8,226 nt of DNA from Flavobacteriaceae bacterium (GTDB lineage Bacteria > Bacteroidota > Bacteroidia > Flavobacteriales > Flavobacteriaceae), in the NCBI GenBank assembly GCA_947461915.1, contig CANHNG010000061.1, forward strand, positions 1-8,226. The letters run 5' to 3'. How positions within the stretch are numbered: the first letter of the stretch is position 1; every line of letters starts with the position of its first letter. Under the pieces are notes generated by a model. The model saw only the letters and a list, made by a program, of their open reading frames with translations. It did not search any database and was not told the origin of the DNA. Below are positions 1 to 6,850 of the stretch, in pieces. A program made the translations under genes and the position numbers.

Positions 1-515
1 GGCATTTCAGCCCAATTGTTAGCAAACATTTTCTTTTTATAAGCTGCAATGTGGGAATCTATTTTTGTTTTGCTAATCTTGTCGGCTTTGGTGAAAATAA
101 TGCAAAAAGGAATTTCGCTCTCTCCCATGTACGACATGAATTCAATGTCTATTGTTTGGGCTTCGTGTCGAATGTCGATTAAAACAAAAGCACAGACTAG
201 TTGTTCCCTAGTTTCAAAATAATCAGTAATAAATTGCTGAAAAACCGATTTTGTTTTCTTGGAAACCTTAGCATATCCATAACCGGGTAAATCGACAAGA
301 AACCAATTGTTGTTAATTAAAAAATGATTTATTAACTGAGTTTTTCCTGGTCTTCCTGAGGTTTTTGCTAAATTTTTATGATTGGTCAGCATGTTAATTA
401 ACGACGACTTGCCAACATTTGATCGGCCTATAAAAGCATACTCTGGCAAGAAATCTTTTGGACATTTTTCGACATCAGAGTTGCTGATAATAAATTCGGC
501 GGTATTAATCTTCAT
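1..515 (-). CDS. engB: Ribosome biogenesis GTP-binding protein EngB (YsxC/YihA), 3' end cut by window edge
   Basis: This is a TRAFAC-class GTPase which, from knowledge of the family, binds the large ribosomal subunit during its assembly and is often essential. The frame opens with ATG at 515-513 and stays open to the window edge, giving 171 codons; the family is usually about 200 residues, so only the C-terminal end (with the G5 region) is missing. Visible motifs are the P-loop G1 GRSNVGKS (residues 30-37), the G2 region SGRPGKTQ (53-60, Thr59), G3 DLPG (75-78) and G4 TKAD (142-145). The SGRPGKTQ and DLPGYGYAK stretches are typical of EngB rather than Era or Der. It lies 27 bp downstream of the hydrolase gene on the same strand and is probably cotranscribed with it. 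A GGGGA run upstream is too far from the ATG to be a convincing ribosome binding site. Confidence 0.95.
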   Translation of the reverse strand, partial: MKINTAEFIISNSDVEKCPKDFLPEYAFIGRSNVGKSSLINMLTNHKNLAKTSGRPGKTQLINHFLINNNWFLVDLPGYGYAKVSKKTKSVFQQFITDYFETREQLVCAFVLIDIRHEAQTIDIEFMSYMGESEIPFCIIFTKADKISKTKIDSHIAAYKKKMFANNWAEM

Positions 516-542
516 AATTGTATTTGTAAATTCCCCGGATGC

Positions 543-1316
543 TTAGTGAGCTTTCAAATGGGTATGTGTCAGCCATTCTTCTAGCAAACGATTAAATTCT
601 TCAGGATGTTCCATCATGGCCGCATGACCACATTTATCAATCCAATATAGAGTTGCATTTGGCAGTAATTCATTAAACTCTTCGGCGACATTTGGAGGAG
701 TGACTTTGTCGTTTTTTCCCCAAATAAGACAAGTTTGTACATGCATTTTTGGAAGGTCTTTTGCCATATTGTGTCGAATGGCGCTTTTGGCAATAGTCAA
801 TGTTTTTATCAATTTTATCCTGTCGTTTACGGAGGCATAAACCTCATCTACCAATTCCTTGGTCGCCATTTTTGGATCATAAAATACGGCTTCTGCTTTT
901 TGCTTTATATACTCATAGTCGCCTCTTTTTGGGTAACTATCGCCCATGGCACTTTCATAAAGGCCTGAACTTCCTGTCAATACTAATCCAGCCACTTTTT
1001 CTGGATACATTTTTGTGTGGTATAAAGCAATATGGCCTCCTAATGAATTTCCCAACAAGATTACTCTGTCAAAACCTTTGAAAGTGATGAAGTCCTTAAC
1101 ATATTTTGCAAAAGCTTTAACATTGGTTTTTAAAATATTTTGGGTGTAAATTGGTAAATCCGGAATGACAATTTTGTATCCTTTTTCAGAAAAATAACTG
1201 GCAACGGCATCAAAGTTGCTTAATCCTCCCATTAGACCATGCAAAATGACAATTGGAGTTCCTTCTCCGGCTTCATAATAGCCGTATCTGCCTACCTTTT
1301 TATAGTATTTTTCCAT
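543..1316 (-). CDS. Alpha/beta-fold hydrolase, substrate unknown
   Basis: This 257-residue protein is a complete alpha/beta hydrolase. The oxyanion-hole motif is HGLMGG (26-31), the nucleophile elbow is GNSLGG with Ser91, and the remaining triad residues are probably Asp203 (GKNDKVTPP) and His231 (CGHAAMMEHP). A cap-like insert lies roughly between residues 120 and 185. No signal peptide or membrane segment is seen, so it should be cytoplasmic. The general pattern fits the esterase/C-C bond hydrolase group (MhpC-, BphD- or proline iminopeptidase-like proteins), but the substrate cannot be read from sequence. The ATG at 1316-1314 is the natural start because the conserved first strand begins a few residues later. 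It is divergent from mraZ, with its own candidate promoter, and sits upstream of engB; nothing in the sequence ties it mechanistically to cell-wall synthesis. Confidence 0.9.
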   Translation of the reverse strand: MEKYYKKVGRYGYYEAGEGTPIVILHGLMGGLSNFDAVASYFSEKGYKIVIPDLPIYTQNILKTNVKAFAKYVKDFITFKGFDRVILLGNSLGGHIALYHTKMYPEKVAGLVLTGSSGLYESAMGDSYPKRGDYEYIKQKAEAVFYDPKMATKELVDEVYASVNDRIKLIKTLTIAKSAIRHNMAKDLPKMHVQTCLIWGKNDKVTPPNVAEEFNELLPNATLYWIDKCGHAAMMEHPEEFNRLLEEWLTHTHLKAH

Positions 1317-1344
1317 ACGTTTTATCGTAAATTTTCAATTTTGA

Positions 1345-1352
1345 CAAATATA
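1345..1352 (-). promoter_or_regulatory. Candidate -7 promoter element for the hydrolase-engB unit
   Basis: Read on the minus strand, these bases are TATATTTG, an exact match to the Bacteroidota -7 consensus TAnnTTTG. A transcript starting about 7 nt downstream would have a leader of roughly 20-25 nt before the hydrolase ATG, which is plausible. No TTG lies at the usual -33 spacing; the nearest one upstream leaves a spacer of about 33 nt, so the promoter call rests on one element only. Confidence 0.45.
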
Positions 1353-1572
1353 GGATTTAAAAAATATAAATGAATTTTTGAAAAACAATTTTTAGCATTT
1401 AATTCCTTTTGAAGCAAAAAAATCCAATTCAATTTATCCACCGTCCTATTTTTTGTTTTGAGAATTGAGCTATCAATGTTTTGATTCCTATGTAATTTTT
1501 TCTATTGTCTGACACATCTGAACATTGAGTATAAATACCGCTAATATTCTGATAGTCCTAAAACTAAGGCTT

Positions 1573-1592
1573 TTTTACCGAAAGTGGTAAAA
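1573..1592. repeat. Inverted repeat overlapping the outlying GTGGT box
   Basis: TTTTACC (1573-1579) and GGTAAAA (1586-1592) form a perfect 7-bp inverted repeat around a 6-nt spacer. The right arm overlaps the GTGGT at 1584-1588. No T-run follows it, and it lies upstream of the promoter, so a terminator role is unlikely. It may be an operator half-site pair or chance in AT-rich DNA. Confidence 0.4.
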
Positions 1593-1629
1593 CTTATTAA
1601 CAAAGTGGGATATAGTGGTAAATTGTGGT
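1584..1629 (+). promoter_or_regulatory. Candidate MraZ operator: GTGGG/GTGGT direct repeats
   Basis: Four copies of GTGG(G/T) lie on the plus strand just before mraZ: 1584-1588 (GTGGT), 1605-1609 (GTGGG), 1615-1619 (GTGGT) and 1625-1629 (GTGGT). The last three are exactly 10 bp apart, so they lie on one face of the helix; the first is 21 bp further up, about two turns. MraZ in E. coli is known to bind three GTGGG-type direct repeats separated by 5-nt spacers upstream of its own gene, which is the same 10-bp period. The last box overlaps the only TTG that could serve as a -33 element, so MraZ binding here should block the promoter. Binding by this MraZ is inferred. Confidence 0.75.
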
Positions 1630-1640
1630 AATATTTTTTA

Positions 1641-1648
1641 TATTTTTG
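1641..1648 (+). promoter_or_regulatory. Candidate -7 promoter element for the mraZ operon
   Basis: The bases TATTTTTG match the Bacteroidota -7 consensus TAnnTTTG exactly. Transcription would start near 1655, leaving a leader of about 20 nt before the mraZ start. A TTG at 1623-1625 could be the -33 element, but its 15-nt spacer is shorter than the usual 17-23 nt, so that half is doubtful. The operator boxes lie directly upstream and touch this TTG. Confidence 0.6.
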
Positions 1649-1673
1649 CTCAACATCATTTAAATTTTTTCTC

Positions 1674-2147
1674 TTGAATACAATTGTCGGAACATATGAA
1701 TGTAAAGTCGATGCCAAAGGAAGGCTGCTTTTGCCAGCGCCTTTGAAAAAGCAATTGGCTACTTCACTTCAAAATGGTTTTGTTTTGAAGCGTTCTGTTT
1801 TTCAGCCTTGTCTAGAATTGTATCCAATGGAAGAATGGAATTTGATGATGGAAAAAATCAACAAACTCAATCGATTTGTTAAGAAAAACAATGACTTCAT
1901 TCGCCGCTTTACTGCTGGCGTCAAGGTGGTTGAAATTGATGTTTTAGGAAGATTGTTGGTGCCAAAAGATTTGGTTGTTTTTGCTAGTATATCAAAAGAT
2001 GTGGTCTTTTCGTCTGCTGTCAATATTGTGGAAGTTTGGGATAAAAACTTGTATGAAAAATCCATCTGCGGCGAAGATGTCGATTTTTCAGACTTGGCCG
2101 AAGATGTGATGGGAAACATAAATGACAGCGACAATGGAATATCATAA
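1674..2147 (+). CDS. mraZ: Transcriptional regulator MraZ
   Basis: MraZ is a DNA-binding regulator of the AbrB/SpoVT swapped-hairpin type, known to form rings and to control its own dcw operon in other bacteria. The 157 residues contain the expected two tandem MraZ domains, each with its DxxGR signature: DAKGR at residues 13-17 and DVLGR at 89-93, each followed by a Leu-rich strand ending in Pro. The start is TTG at 1674; the first in-frame Met is residue 52, which would remove the first domain, and the family N-terminus (IVGTYECKVDAKGR) begins directly after the TTG. No Shine-Dalgarno sequence precedes it. The tail after about residue 140 is acidic (DLAEDVMGNINDSD). The gene leads the operon, follows its own probable operator and overlaps rsmH by 26 bp. 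Confidence 0.96.
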   Translation: MNTIVGTYECKVDAKGRLLLPAPLKKQLATSLQNGFVLKRSVFQPCLELYPMEEWNLMMEKINKLNRFVKKNNDFIRRFTAGVKVVEIDVLGRLLVPKDLVVFASISKDVVFSSAVNIVEVWDKNLYEKSICGEDVDFSDLAEDVMGNINDSDNGIS

Positions 2148-3030
2148 TCCGGTTTTGCTTCAGGCATCGGTAGATGGTTTGAATATAAAACCTGACGGTA
2201 TTTATGTTGACGTGACCTTTGGAGGTGGCGGACATTCGGCAGCAATTTTGAAACGATTGGGTCCTAACGGAAAACTGTTTGCTTTCGATCAAGATGAAGA
2301 TGCGTTAGCGAACACATTGCCGGACGACAGATTTACTTTGATTAATGAAAATTTCAGGTTTATAAAAAGGTTTTTGCGTTTCTATGGCGTGAAAAGCGTG
2401 GATGGAATTTTAGCTGATTTAGGCGTTTCTTCTCATCAGTTTGATGTTGCCGAAAGGGGTTTTTCTACTCGTTTTGATGCCGAATTGGACATGAGAATGA
2501 GTCAGAAAAATGATTTGAATGCGTATCGAGTAGTCAATGAATACGACGATGCAAATTTAAGACGCGTATTCTTGGATTATGGCGAATTAAAAAATGCACC
2601 AGTTTTGGCAAGAACAATTATAGAAGCCAGAGCCGAACGACCAATAAAAACTACGGATGAACTAAAAGAAGTGCTAGCCAAATATTTGCCTGAAAGAGTT
2701 CGGAATAAAATATTAGCTCAAATTTATCAGGCCATTCGAATTGAGGTCAACCAAGAAATGGATGTTTTGAAAGAGTTTTTGGAACAATCACTGGAAATTT
2801 TAAATTCAGGAGGAAGATTAAGTGTGATTTCTTATCATTCATTGGAAGACCGATTAGTAAAAAGATTCATGAAAAACGGAATGTTCGAAGGAGAGCCTGA
2901 ACGAGATTTCTTTGGTAATTTTTCGGTCCCTTTCAAAACCATTGGAAAACTGATTGTTCCGGATAGTGCCGAAATTAAAAGCAATAACCGCGCGCGAAGT
3001 GCCAAATTAAGGATTGCCGAAAAGTTATAA
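2122..3030 (+). CDS. rsmH: 16S rRNA (cytosine(1402)-N(4))-methyltransferase RsmH (MraW)
   Basis: RsmH uses S-adenosylmethionine to N4-methylate C1402 of 16S rRNA in the decoding centre. The 302-residue length is normal for the family. Visible landmarks are the N-terminal HNPVLL (8-13), the SAM-binding loop VDVTFGGGGHS (29-39), FDQDEDA (55-61) for the ribose-binding acidic residue, ADLGVSSHQFD (98-108), the family motif FSTRFDAELDMRM (114-126), SYHSLEDR (237-244) and the C-terminal NNRARSAKLR (288-297). The ATG at 2122 is used here; a second in-frame ATG at 2134 (MEYHNPVLL) fits the family N-terminus equally well and would cut the overlap with mraZ from 26 to 14 bp. Either overlap suggests translational coupling. 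ftsL follows after 15 bp. Confidence 0.97.
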   Translation: MTATMEYHNPVLLQASVDGLNIKPDGIYVDVTFGGGGHSAAILKRLGPNGKLFAFDQDEDALANTLPDDRFTLINENFRFIKRFLRFYGVKSVDGILADLGVSSHQFDVAERGFSTRFDAELDMRMSQKNDLNAYRVVNEYDDANLRRVFLDYGELKNAPVLARTIIEARAERPIKTTDELKEVLAKYLPERVRNKILAQIYQAIRIEVNQEMDVLKEFLEQSLEILNSGGRLSVISYHSLEDRLVKRFMKNGMFEGEPERDFFGNFSVPFKTIGKLIVPDSAEIKSNNRARSAKLRIAEKL

Positions 3031-3045
3031 TTAGTCAAAAATAAA

Positions 3046-3393
3046 ATGAAAAACGGAGTTTATAGTCTACTGAAAGCGCGATTTCTTATTGAAGATGATT
3101 CAATAAAAAATTGGCGTTTCATCGTTTTTCTAATTGTTTTGGCCATCGTGATGATTGCCAATACCCAACGGTTTGAGCAAAAAGTGTTCAAGATTAACGA
3201 ATTGACCAATCAAGTAAAAGAACTGCGTTCTGAATTTGTGGACAGACGTTCGGAGTTAATGAAACTAAAAATGGAATCAACGGTTTCTGAAAAAATGCTA
3301 GAAAAACAAATTTTCCCATCCACAGTGCCACCAATAAAAATAAAAGTCAAAAAAGCAGCTGAAAAAAGTTTTTTCCAAAAATTATGGCAGTAG
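3046..3393 (+). CDS. ftsL: FtsL-like cell division protein
   Basis: This small protein of 115 residues has bitopic FtsL architecture: a short cytoplasmic N-terminus (about 1-22), one membrane segment (about 23-39, WRFIVFLIVLAIVMIAN) and a periplasmic heptad-like helix (about 41-90) likely to form a coiled coil. In the known divisome FtsL pairs with FtsB-type partners and FtsQ and helps activate FtsW-FtsI. FtsL is poorly conserved in sequence, so the call rests on size, topology and position between rsmH and ftsI, which is its standard place in dcw clusters. The C-terminal tail is basic (KIKVKKAAEKS). The start ATG follows an A-rich leader with no Shine-Dalgarno sequence. It overlaps ftsI by 10 bp. 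Confidence 0.85.
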   Translation: MKNGVYSLLKARFLIEDDSIKNWRFIVFLIVLAIVMIANTQRFEQKVFKINELTNQVKELRSEFVDRRSELMKLKMESTVSEKMLEKQIFPSTVPPIKIKVKKAAEKSFFQKLWQ

Positions 3394-5384
3394 AAGATAA
3401 ACACATATCCTACAGGATCTACTTAGTTGCTTTCGCAATCCTATTGATGGCGGTTGCGATTGCCGTTAAGTTGACGAACATCCAATGGGTTGAAGGTAAT
3501 TATTATCGAAAATTAGCCAAAGAAAGAACGGTAAAAAACTTTATTATCCCTGCCAATAAGGGTAATATATACTCTGCCGATGGGAGCTTGCTTGCTACTT
3601 CTATTCCCAATTATGAAATTCGATTCGATGCCATTGCCCCAAAATCAGTTGCATTCGAAAAAAACGTGAAATCTTTATCGGATTCACTGTCGATTCTTCT
3701 GGGAAAACCATCTGGGTTTTTTCTCAACGAATTTCGAAAAGCCAGAGCCAACAAAAACAGGTATTTTTTAATAGCCCGTAATTTGAGCTACACAGAATAT
3801 ATGAAAATTAAAGGTTTCCCATTATTTAATTTGGGCGCTTACAAAGGAGGAATTATTGTTCAGCAAGAAACGGTAAGGAAACATCCAATCGGAAAAATTG
3901 CGGGACGTACCATTGGGTACGAAAGAAAAACACCAAGCGGAACGCCTGATGGTAAAGGGATTGAATGGGCCTATCGAAAATACCTCAATGGGAAAGACGG
4001 TAAGGTTTTAAAGCAAAAAATCGCAAAAGGGCAGTGGAAACCCATCCGAGATGTTAATGAAGTGGATCCACAGGATGGGTATGATGTGGTTTCTACAATA
4101 GATGTTTTCATCCAAGACATTGCGCATCATGCCTTGCTAAAACAACTAACGGATTATCAAGCCGATCATGGTTGTGTGGTGGTTATGGAAACTAAAACAG
4201 GGCACATAAAAGCCATATCGAACCTGGGAAAAGCGGGAGATGGAACCTATTATGAAACTACAAATTATGCAATTGCCGAATCGCATGAGCCCGGATCGAC
4301 CTATAAATTGGTTGATTTGATGACCTTACTCGAAGATAAAAAAATTGATACTAGTGCTGTTTTTGATACTCATGGCGGAAGAATTACCTATTCTGGAAAG
4401 CCAGTAATAGATTCTCATAGAGAGAATGGTAAAATTTCACTGGCGCGTGGGTTTGAGTTGTCATTAAACACAGTGATGGTTCAGGCGGTGTATAACAATT
4501 ACAAAAACAACCCTTCTGCATTTGTAAATCACATCAATAAATACGGATTAAATAAACCTTTAGGGCTATCAATTCAGGGAGAAGGAAAACCAATTGTTCC
4601 CCAACCAAGTGATAAAACCTGGTCGAATCTTTCGCTTCCTTGGATGGCTTTTGGTTATGGGGTTTCGATAACGCCTATGCAAACCTTGACATTTTATAAT
4701 TCGGTGGCCAATAATGGAGTGATGGTAAAACCACAATTTGTTTCAGAAATTAAGGAGTGGAATAAAACTATCAAAAAATTCGACACCGAGGTGATCAACC
4801 CAAAGGTATGTTCGCAAGAAACCATTTTGAAACTAAAAGCGGTGATGCAAAATGTGGTTAAAAGAGGAACAGCTTCAAAATTATATTCAAAGGATTTCTC
4901 GATGGCCGGAAAAACAGGTACTGCACAGGTAAATTATGCCAAAAACGGAGGTTCAGAGAAATATTATGCCTCTTCATTTGTGGGATACTTCCCAGCTGAA
5001 AAACCTAAATATTCATGCATAGTCGTGGTTCATAAACCAAGTACGGTAAATAATAATTATTATGGTGCCGATGTGGCTGGGCCAGTTTTCAAGCGAATTG
5101 CACAAAAGATTTTTACTGATGCACCTTCAACAAATGAGATAAAAAATATAAACAGGAAAATACAAAAACAAGAGAGTGATTATGATACTTATTTTGTGAA
5201 ATCACAAAAACAGCAGTCTTCAATTCCAAATGTTAAAGGAATGTCAGGAATGGATGCCGTATCCCTATTGGGAAATCTTGGAGTGAAAGTAAAAACAATA
5301 GGTGTTGGAAAAGTAAAACGACAATCCCTTCAGCCAGGAGAAAATTTAGTTAAAAACACAACTATAACATTAGAATTATCGTGA
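3384..5384 (+). CDS. ftsI: Penicillin-binding protein, septal transpeptidase FtsI/PBP3-type with C-terminal PASTA domain
   Basis: This is a monofunctional class B penicillin-binding protein of 666 residues that cross-links septal peptidoglycan in the periplasm. After a short cytoplasmic tail comes one membrane anchor (about 11-30), then the PBP dimerisation/pedestal domain beginning near residue 50 (IPANKGNIYSADGSLLA). The transpeptidase domain has all three catalytic motifs: STYK (305-308, acyl-accepting Ser305), SLN (360-362) and KTG (510-512). A single PASTA domain fills about 614-666 (IPNVKGMSGMDA onward), linked by a polar Lys/Gln-rich segment (about 575-611). E. coli FtsI has no PASTA domain; Gram-positive division PBPs such as PBP2x do. 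Position between ftsL and murE supports FtsI over the elongation enzyme PBP2. It overlaps ftsL by 10 bp and murE by 4 bp. Confidence 0.95.
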   Translation: MAVEDKHISYRIYLVAFAILLMAVAIAVKLTNIQWVEGNYYRKLAKERTVKNFIIPANKGNIYSADGSLLATSIPNYEIRFDAIAPKSVAFEKNVKSLSDSLSILLGKPSGFFLNEFRKARANKNRYFLIARNLSYTEYMKIKGFPLFNLGAYKGGIIVQQETVRKHPIGKIAGRTIGYERKTPSGTPDGKGIEWAYRKYLNGKDGKVLKQKIAKGQWKPIRDVNEVDPQDGYDVVSTIDVFIQDIAHHALLKQLTDYQADHGCVVVMETKTGHIKAISNLGKAGDGTYYETTNYAIAESHEPGSTYKLVDLMTLLEDKKIDTSAVFDTHGGRITYSGKPVIDSHRENGKISLARGFELSLNTVMVQAVYNNYKNNPSAFVNHINKYGLNKPLGLSIQGEGKPIVPQPSDKTWSNLSLPWMAFGYGVSITPMQTLTFYNSVANNGVMVKPQFVSEIKEWNKTIKKFDTEVINPKVCSQETILKLKAVMQNVVKRGTASKLYSKDFSMAGKTGTAQVNYAKNGGSEKYYASSFVGYFPAEKPKYSCIVVVHKPSTVNNNYYGADVAGPVFKRIAQKIFTDAPSTNEIKNINRKIQKQESDYDTYFVKSQKQQSSIPNVKGMSGMDAVSLLGNLGVKVKTIGVGKVKRQSLQPGENLVKNTTITLELS

Positions 5385-6844
5385 TTGTTCTAAAAGAAAT
5401 AATTTACAAAGTAGCTATTGAAGCCGTGAAAGGTTCGACGGATATTTCTGTCCATAAAATAGATTTTGATTCTAGAAATATTGGTGCAAATGATGTGTTT
5501 GTGGCCATTCGCGGCACAATTTCAGACGGGCACGATTATATTGGGAAAGCCATTACTTTAGGGGCAGTAGCTATTATTTGCGAGACTTTTCCTGAAGTTC
5601 TTCTGAATGGCATCACCTATATACAAGTAAAAGATAGCAATAAGGCTTTGGCCTACATGGCAGCTAATTATTTTGGTAATCCATCACAAAATTTAAAATT
5701 AGTGGGCATCACAGGAACCAATGGTAAAACGACTATTGCGTCTTTATTGTTCCAATTATTCAAAAAGGCAGGTTTTAAAGTAGGACTGTTGTCCACTGTA
5801 AAAATCATGGTTGATGATGTCGAATACAAAGCTACTCATACCACGCCTGATTCAATAACTATTAATCACTACTTGAAGGAAATGATTGATACGGGAGTTG
5901 AATACTGTTTTATGGAAGTGAGTTCGCATGGAATCCATCAAAAACGCACCGAGGCTCTACATTTTGCAGGTGGCGTTTTTACTAATTTATCGCATGATCA
6001 TTTAGATTACCATGCCACTTTCGCAGAATATCGTGATGTGAAAAAGTCGTTTTTCGACAATTTGCCTAAAACTGCTTTTGTTTTATCGAATATTGATGAT
6101 AAAAATGGGCTGGTGATGTTGCAAAATACAGCTGCCAAAAAACGGACGTATGCTTTGAAATCGTATGCCGATTACAAAGCGCAAATATTAGAAAACCAAT
6201 TGTCAGGACTGCTATTGAAAATAAACGGAAATGAAGTTTGGGTTAAACTTATCGGGACTTTCAATGCTTATAATCTATTGGCTATTTATGGAACTTCGAT
6301 TGAATTAGGATTAGAAAGTCTAGAAGTACTTAGGTTATTATCTGATTTAGAGAGTGTTTCTGGGCGTTTCCAATTTATAGTTTCTAATGCCAATATCACC
6401 GCTATTGTAGATTATGCACACACACCGGATGCTTTGGAAAACGTGCTAAAAACCATAAATGATATCCGCACCAAAAACGAACAATTGATTACGGTTGTAG
6501 GTTGTGGTGGGAACAGAGATAAAGCCAAACGTCCGATTATGGCGGGTATTGCCACGGAATTGAGTGACAAAGTGATCTTGACATCTGACAATCCAAGAAA
6601 TGAAGACCCGGAAGTTATTCTTTTTGAAATGGAACAAGGCGTAGCGCCTCAAAATTATAAGAAATCATTATCAATTTCGGATAGAAAACAAGCTATAAAA
6701 ACAGCTTGTCAATTGGCTCAGACCAACGACATTATTTTGATTGCTGGAAAAGGACACGAAACCTATCAGGAAATTCAGGGTGTTCGCCATGATTTTGACG
6801 ATATGAAAACAGTTATAGAATTATTAAACCAACTCAATAAATAG
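5381..6844 (+). CDS. murE: UDP-N-acetylmuramoyl-L-alanyl-D-glutamate--2,6-diaminopimelate ligase MurE
   Basis: MurE is the cytoplasmic ATP-dependent ligase that adds the third stem-peptide residue to UDP-MurNAc-L-Ala-D-Glu. The 487-residue length is typical. The N-terminal domain carries the UDP-binding region DSRNIGANDVFVAIRG (30-45). The central domain has the P-loop GTNGKTT (112-118, Lys116), HTTPDS, EVSSHG (179-184) and a probable carbamylated Lys222. The C-terminal domain has DNPRNEDP (403-410) and GKGHET. The DNPR motif is the known marker for meso-diaminopimelate rather than lysine, which fits the DAP-type wall of Bacteroidota. The start is GTG at 5381, forming GTGA with the ftsI stop, a 4-bp overlap typical of coupled genes; no ATG lies near the expected N-terminus. 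mraY follows after 6 bp. Confidence 0.96.
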   Translation: MIVLKEIIYKVAIEAVKGSTDISVHKIDFDSRNIGANDVFVAIRGTISDGHDYIGKAITLGAVAIICETFPEVLLNGITYIQVKDSNKALAYMAANYFGNPSQNLKLVGITGTNGKTTIASLLFQLFKKAGFKVGLLSTVKIMVDDVEYKATHTTPDSITINHYLKEMIDTGVEYCFMEVSSHGIHQKRTEALHFAGGVFTNLSHDHLDYHATFAEYRDVKKSFFDNLPKTAFVLSNIDDKNGLVMLQNTAAKKRTYALKSYADYKAQILENQLSGLLLKINGNEVWVKLIGTFNAYNLLAIYGTSIELGLESLEVLRLLSDLESVSGRFQFIVSNANITAIVDYAHTPDALENVLKTINDIRTKNEQLITVVGCGGNRDKAKRPIMAGIATELSDKVILTSDNPRNEDPEVILFEMEQGVAPQNYKKSLSISDRKQAIKTACQLAQTNDIILIAGKGHETYQEIQGVRHDFDDMKTVIELLNQLNK

Positions 6845-6850
6845 AAATAT

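Larger units (their letters stand above)
1317..1673. other. Divergent intergenic region between the hydrolase gene and mraZ
   Basis: These 357 bp separate two divergently transcribed units. The left part (about 1317-1390) is AT-rich and holds a candidate minus-strand promoter. The right part (about 1573-1673) holds the candidate MraZ operator and the mraZ promoter. The middle stretch (about 1390-1570) shows no open frame, strong hairpin, terminator or recognisable RNA. A short CAATTC/GAATTG pair there is too weak to call. Confidence 0.75.

Noticed and set aside
735..1081. Plus-strand open frames opposite the hydrolase gene
   Set aside because: The opposite strand encodes a complete hydrolase with an intact triad; these frames are hydrophobic shadows of it.
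1447..1455. TATTTTTTG as a second plus-strand -7 element
   Set aside because: It has one base too many to fit TAnnTTTG and lies more than 200 bp from mraZ; the match at 1641-1648 is exact and well placed.
1420..1475. Possible hairpin from CAATTC and GAATTG in the divergent region
   Set aside because: The 6-bp arms are far apart in AT-rich sequence, there is no GC-rich stem or T-run, and chance is the simplest explanation.
1802..2292. Minus-strand open frames opposite mraZ and the start of rsmH
   Set aside because: They lie antisense to two clearly conserved genes, have no recognisable domain and no leader of their own.
2835..3404. Short minus-strand frames opposite the end of rsmH and ftsL
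   Set aside because: They fall fully within conserved or well-supported coding sequence and show no independent features.
6446..6652. Minus-strand open frame inside murE
   Set aside because: It is antisense to the conserved C-terminal ligase domain, including the DNPR region, and matches nothing I recognise.
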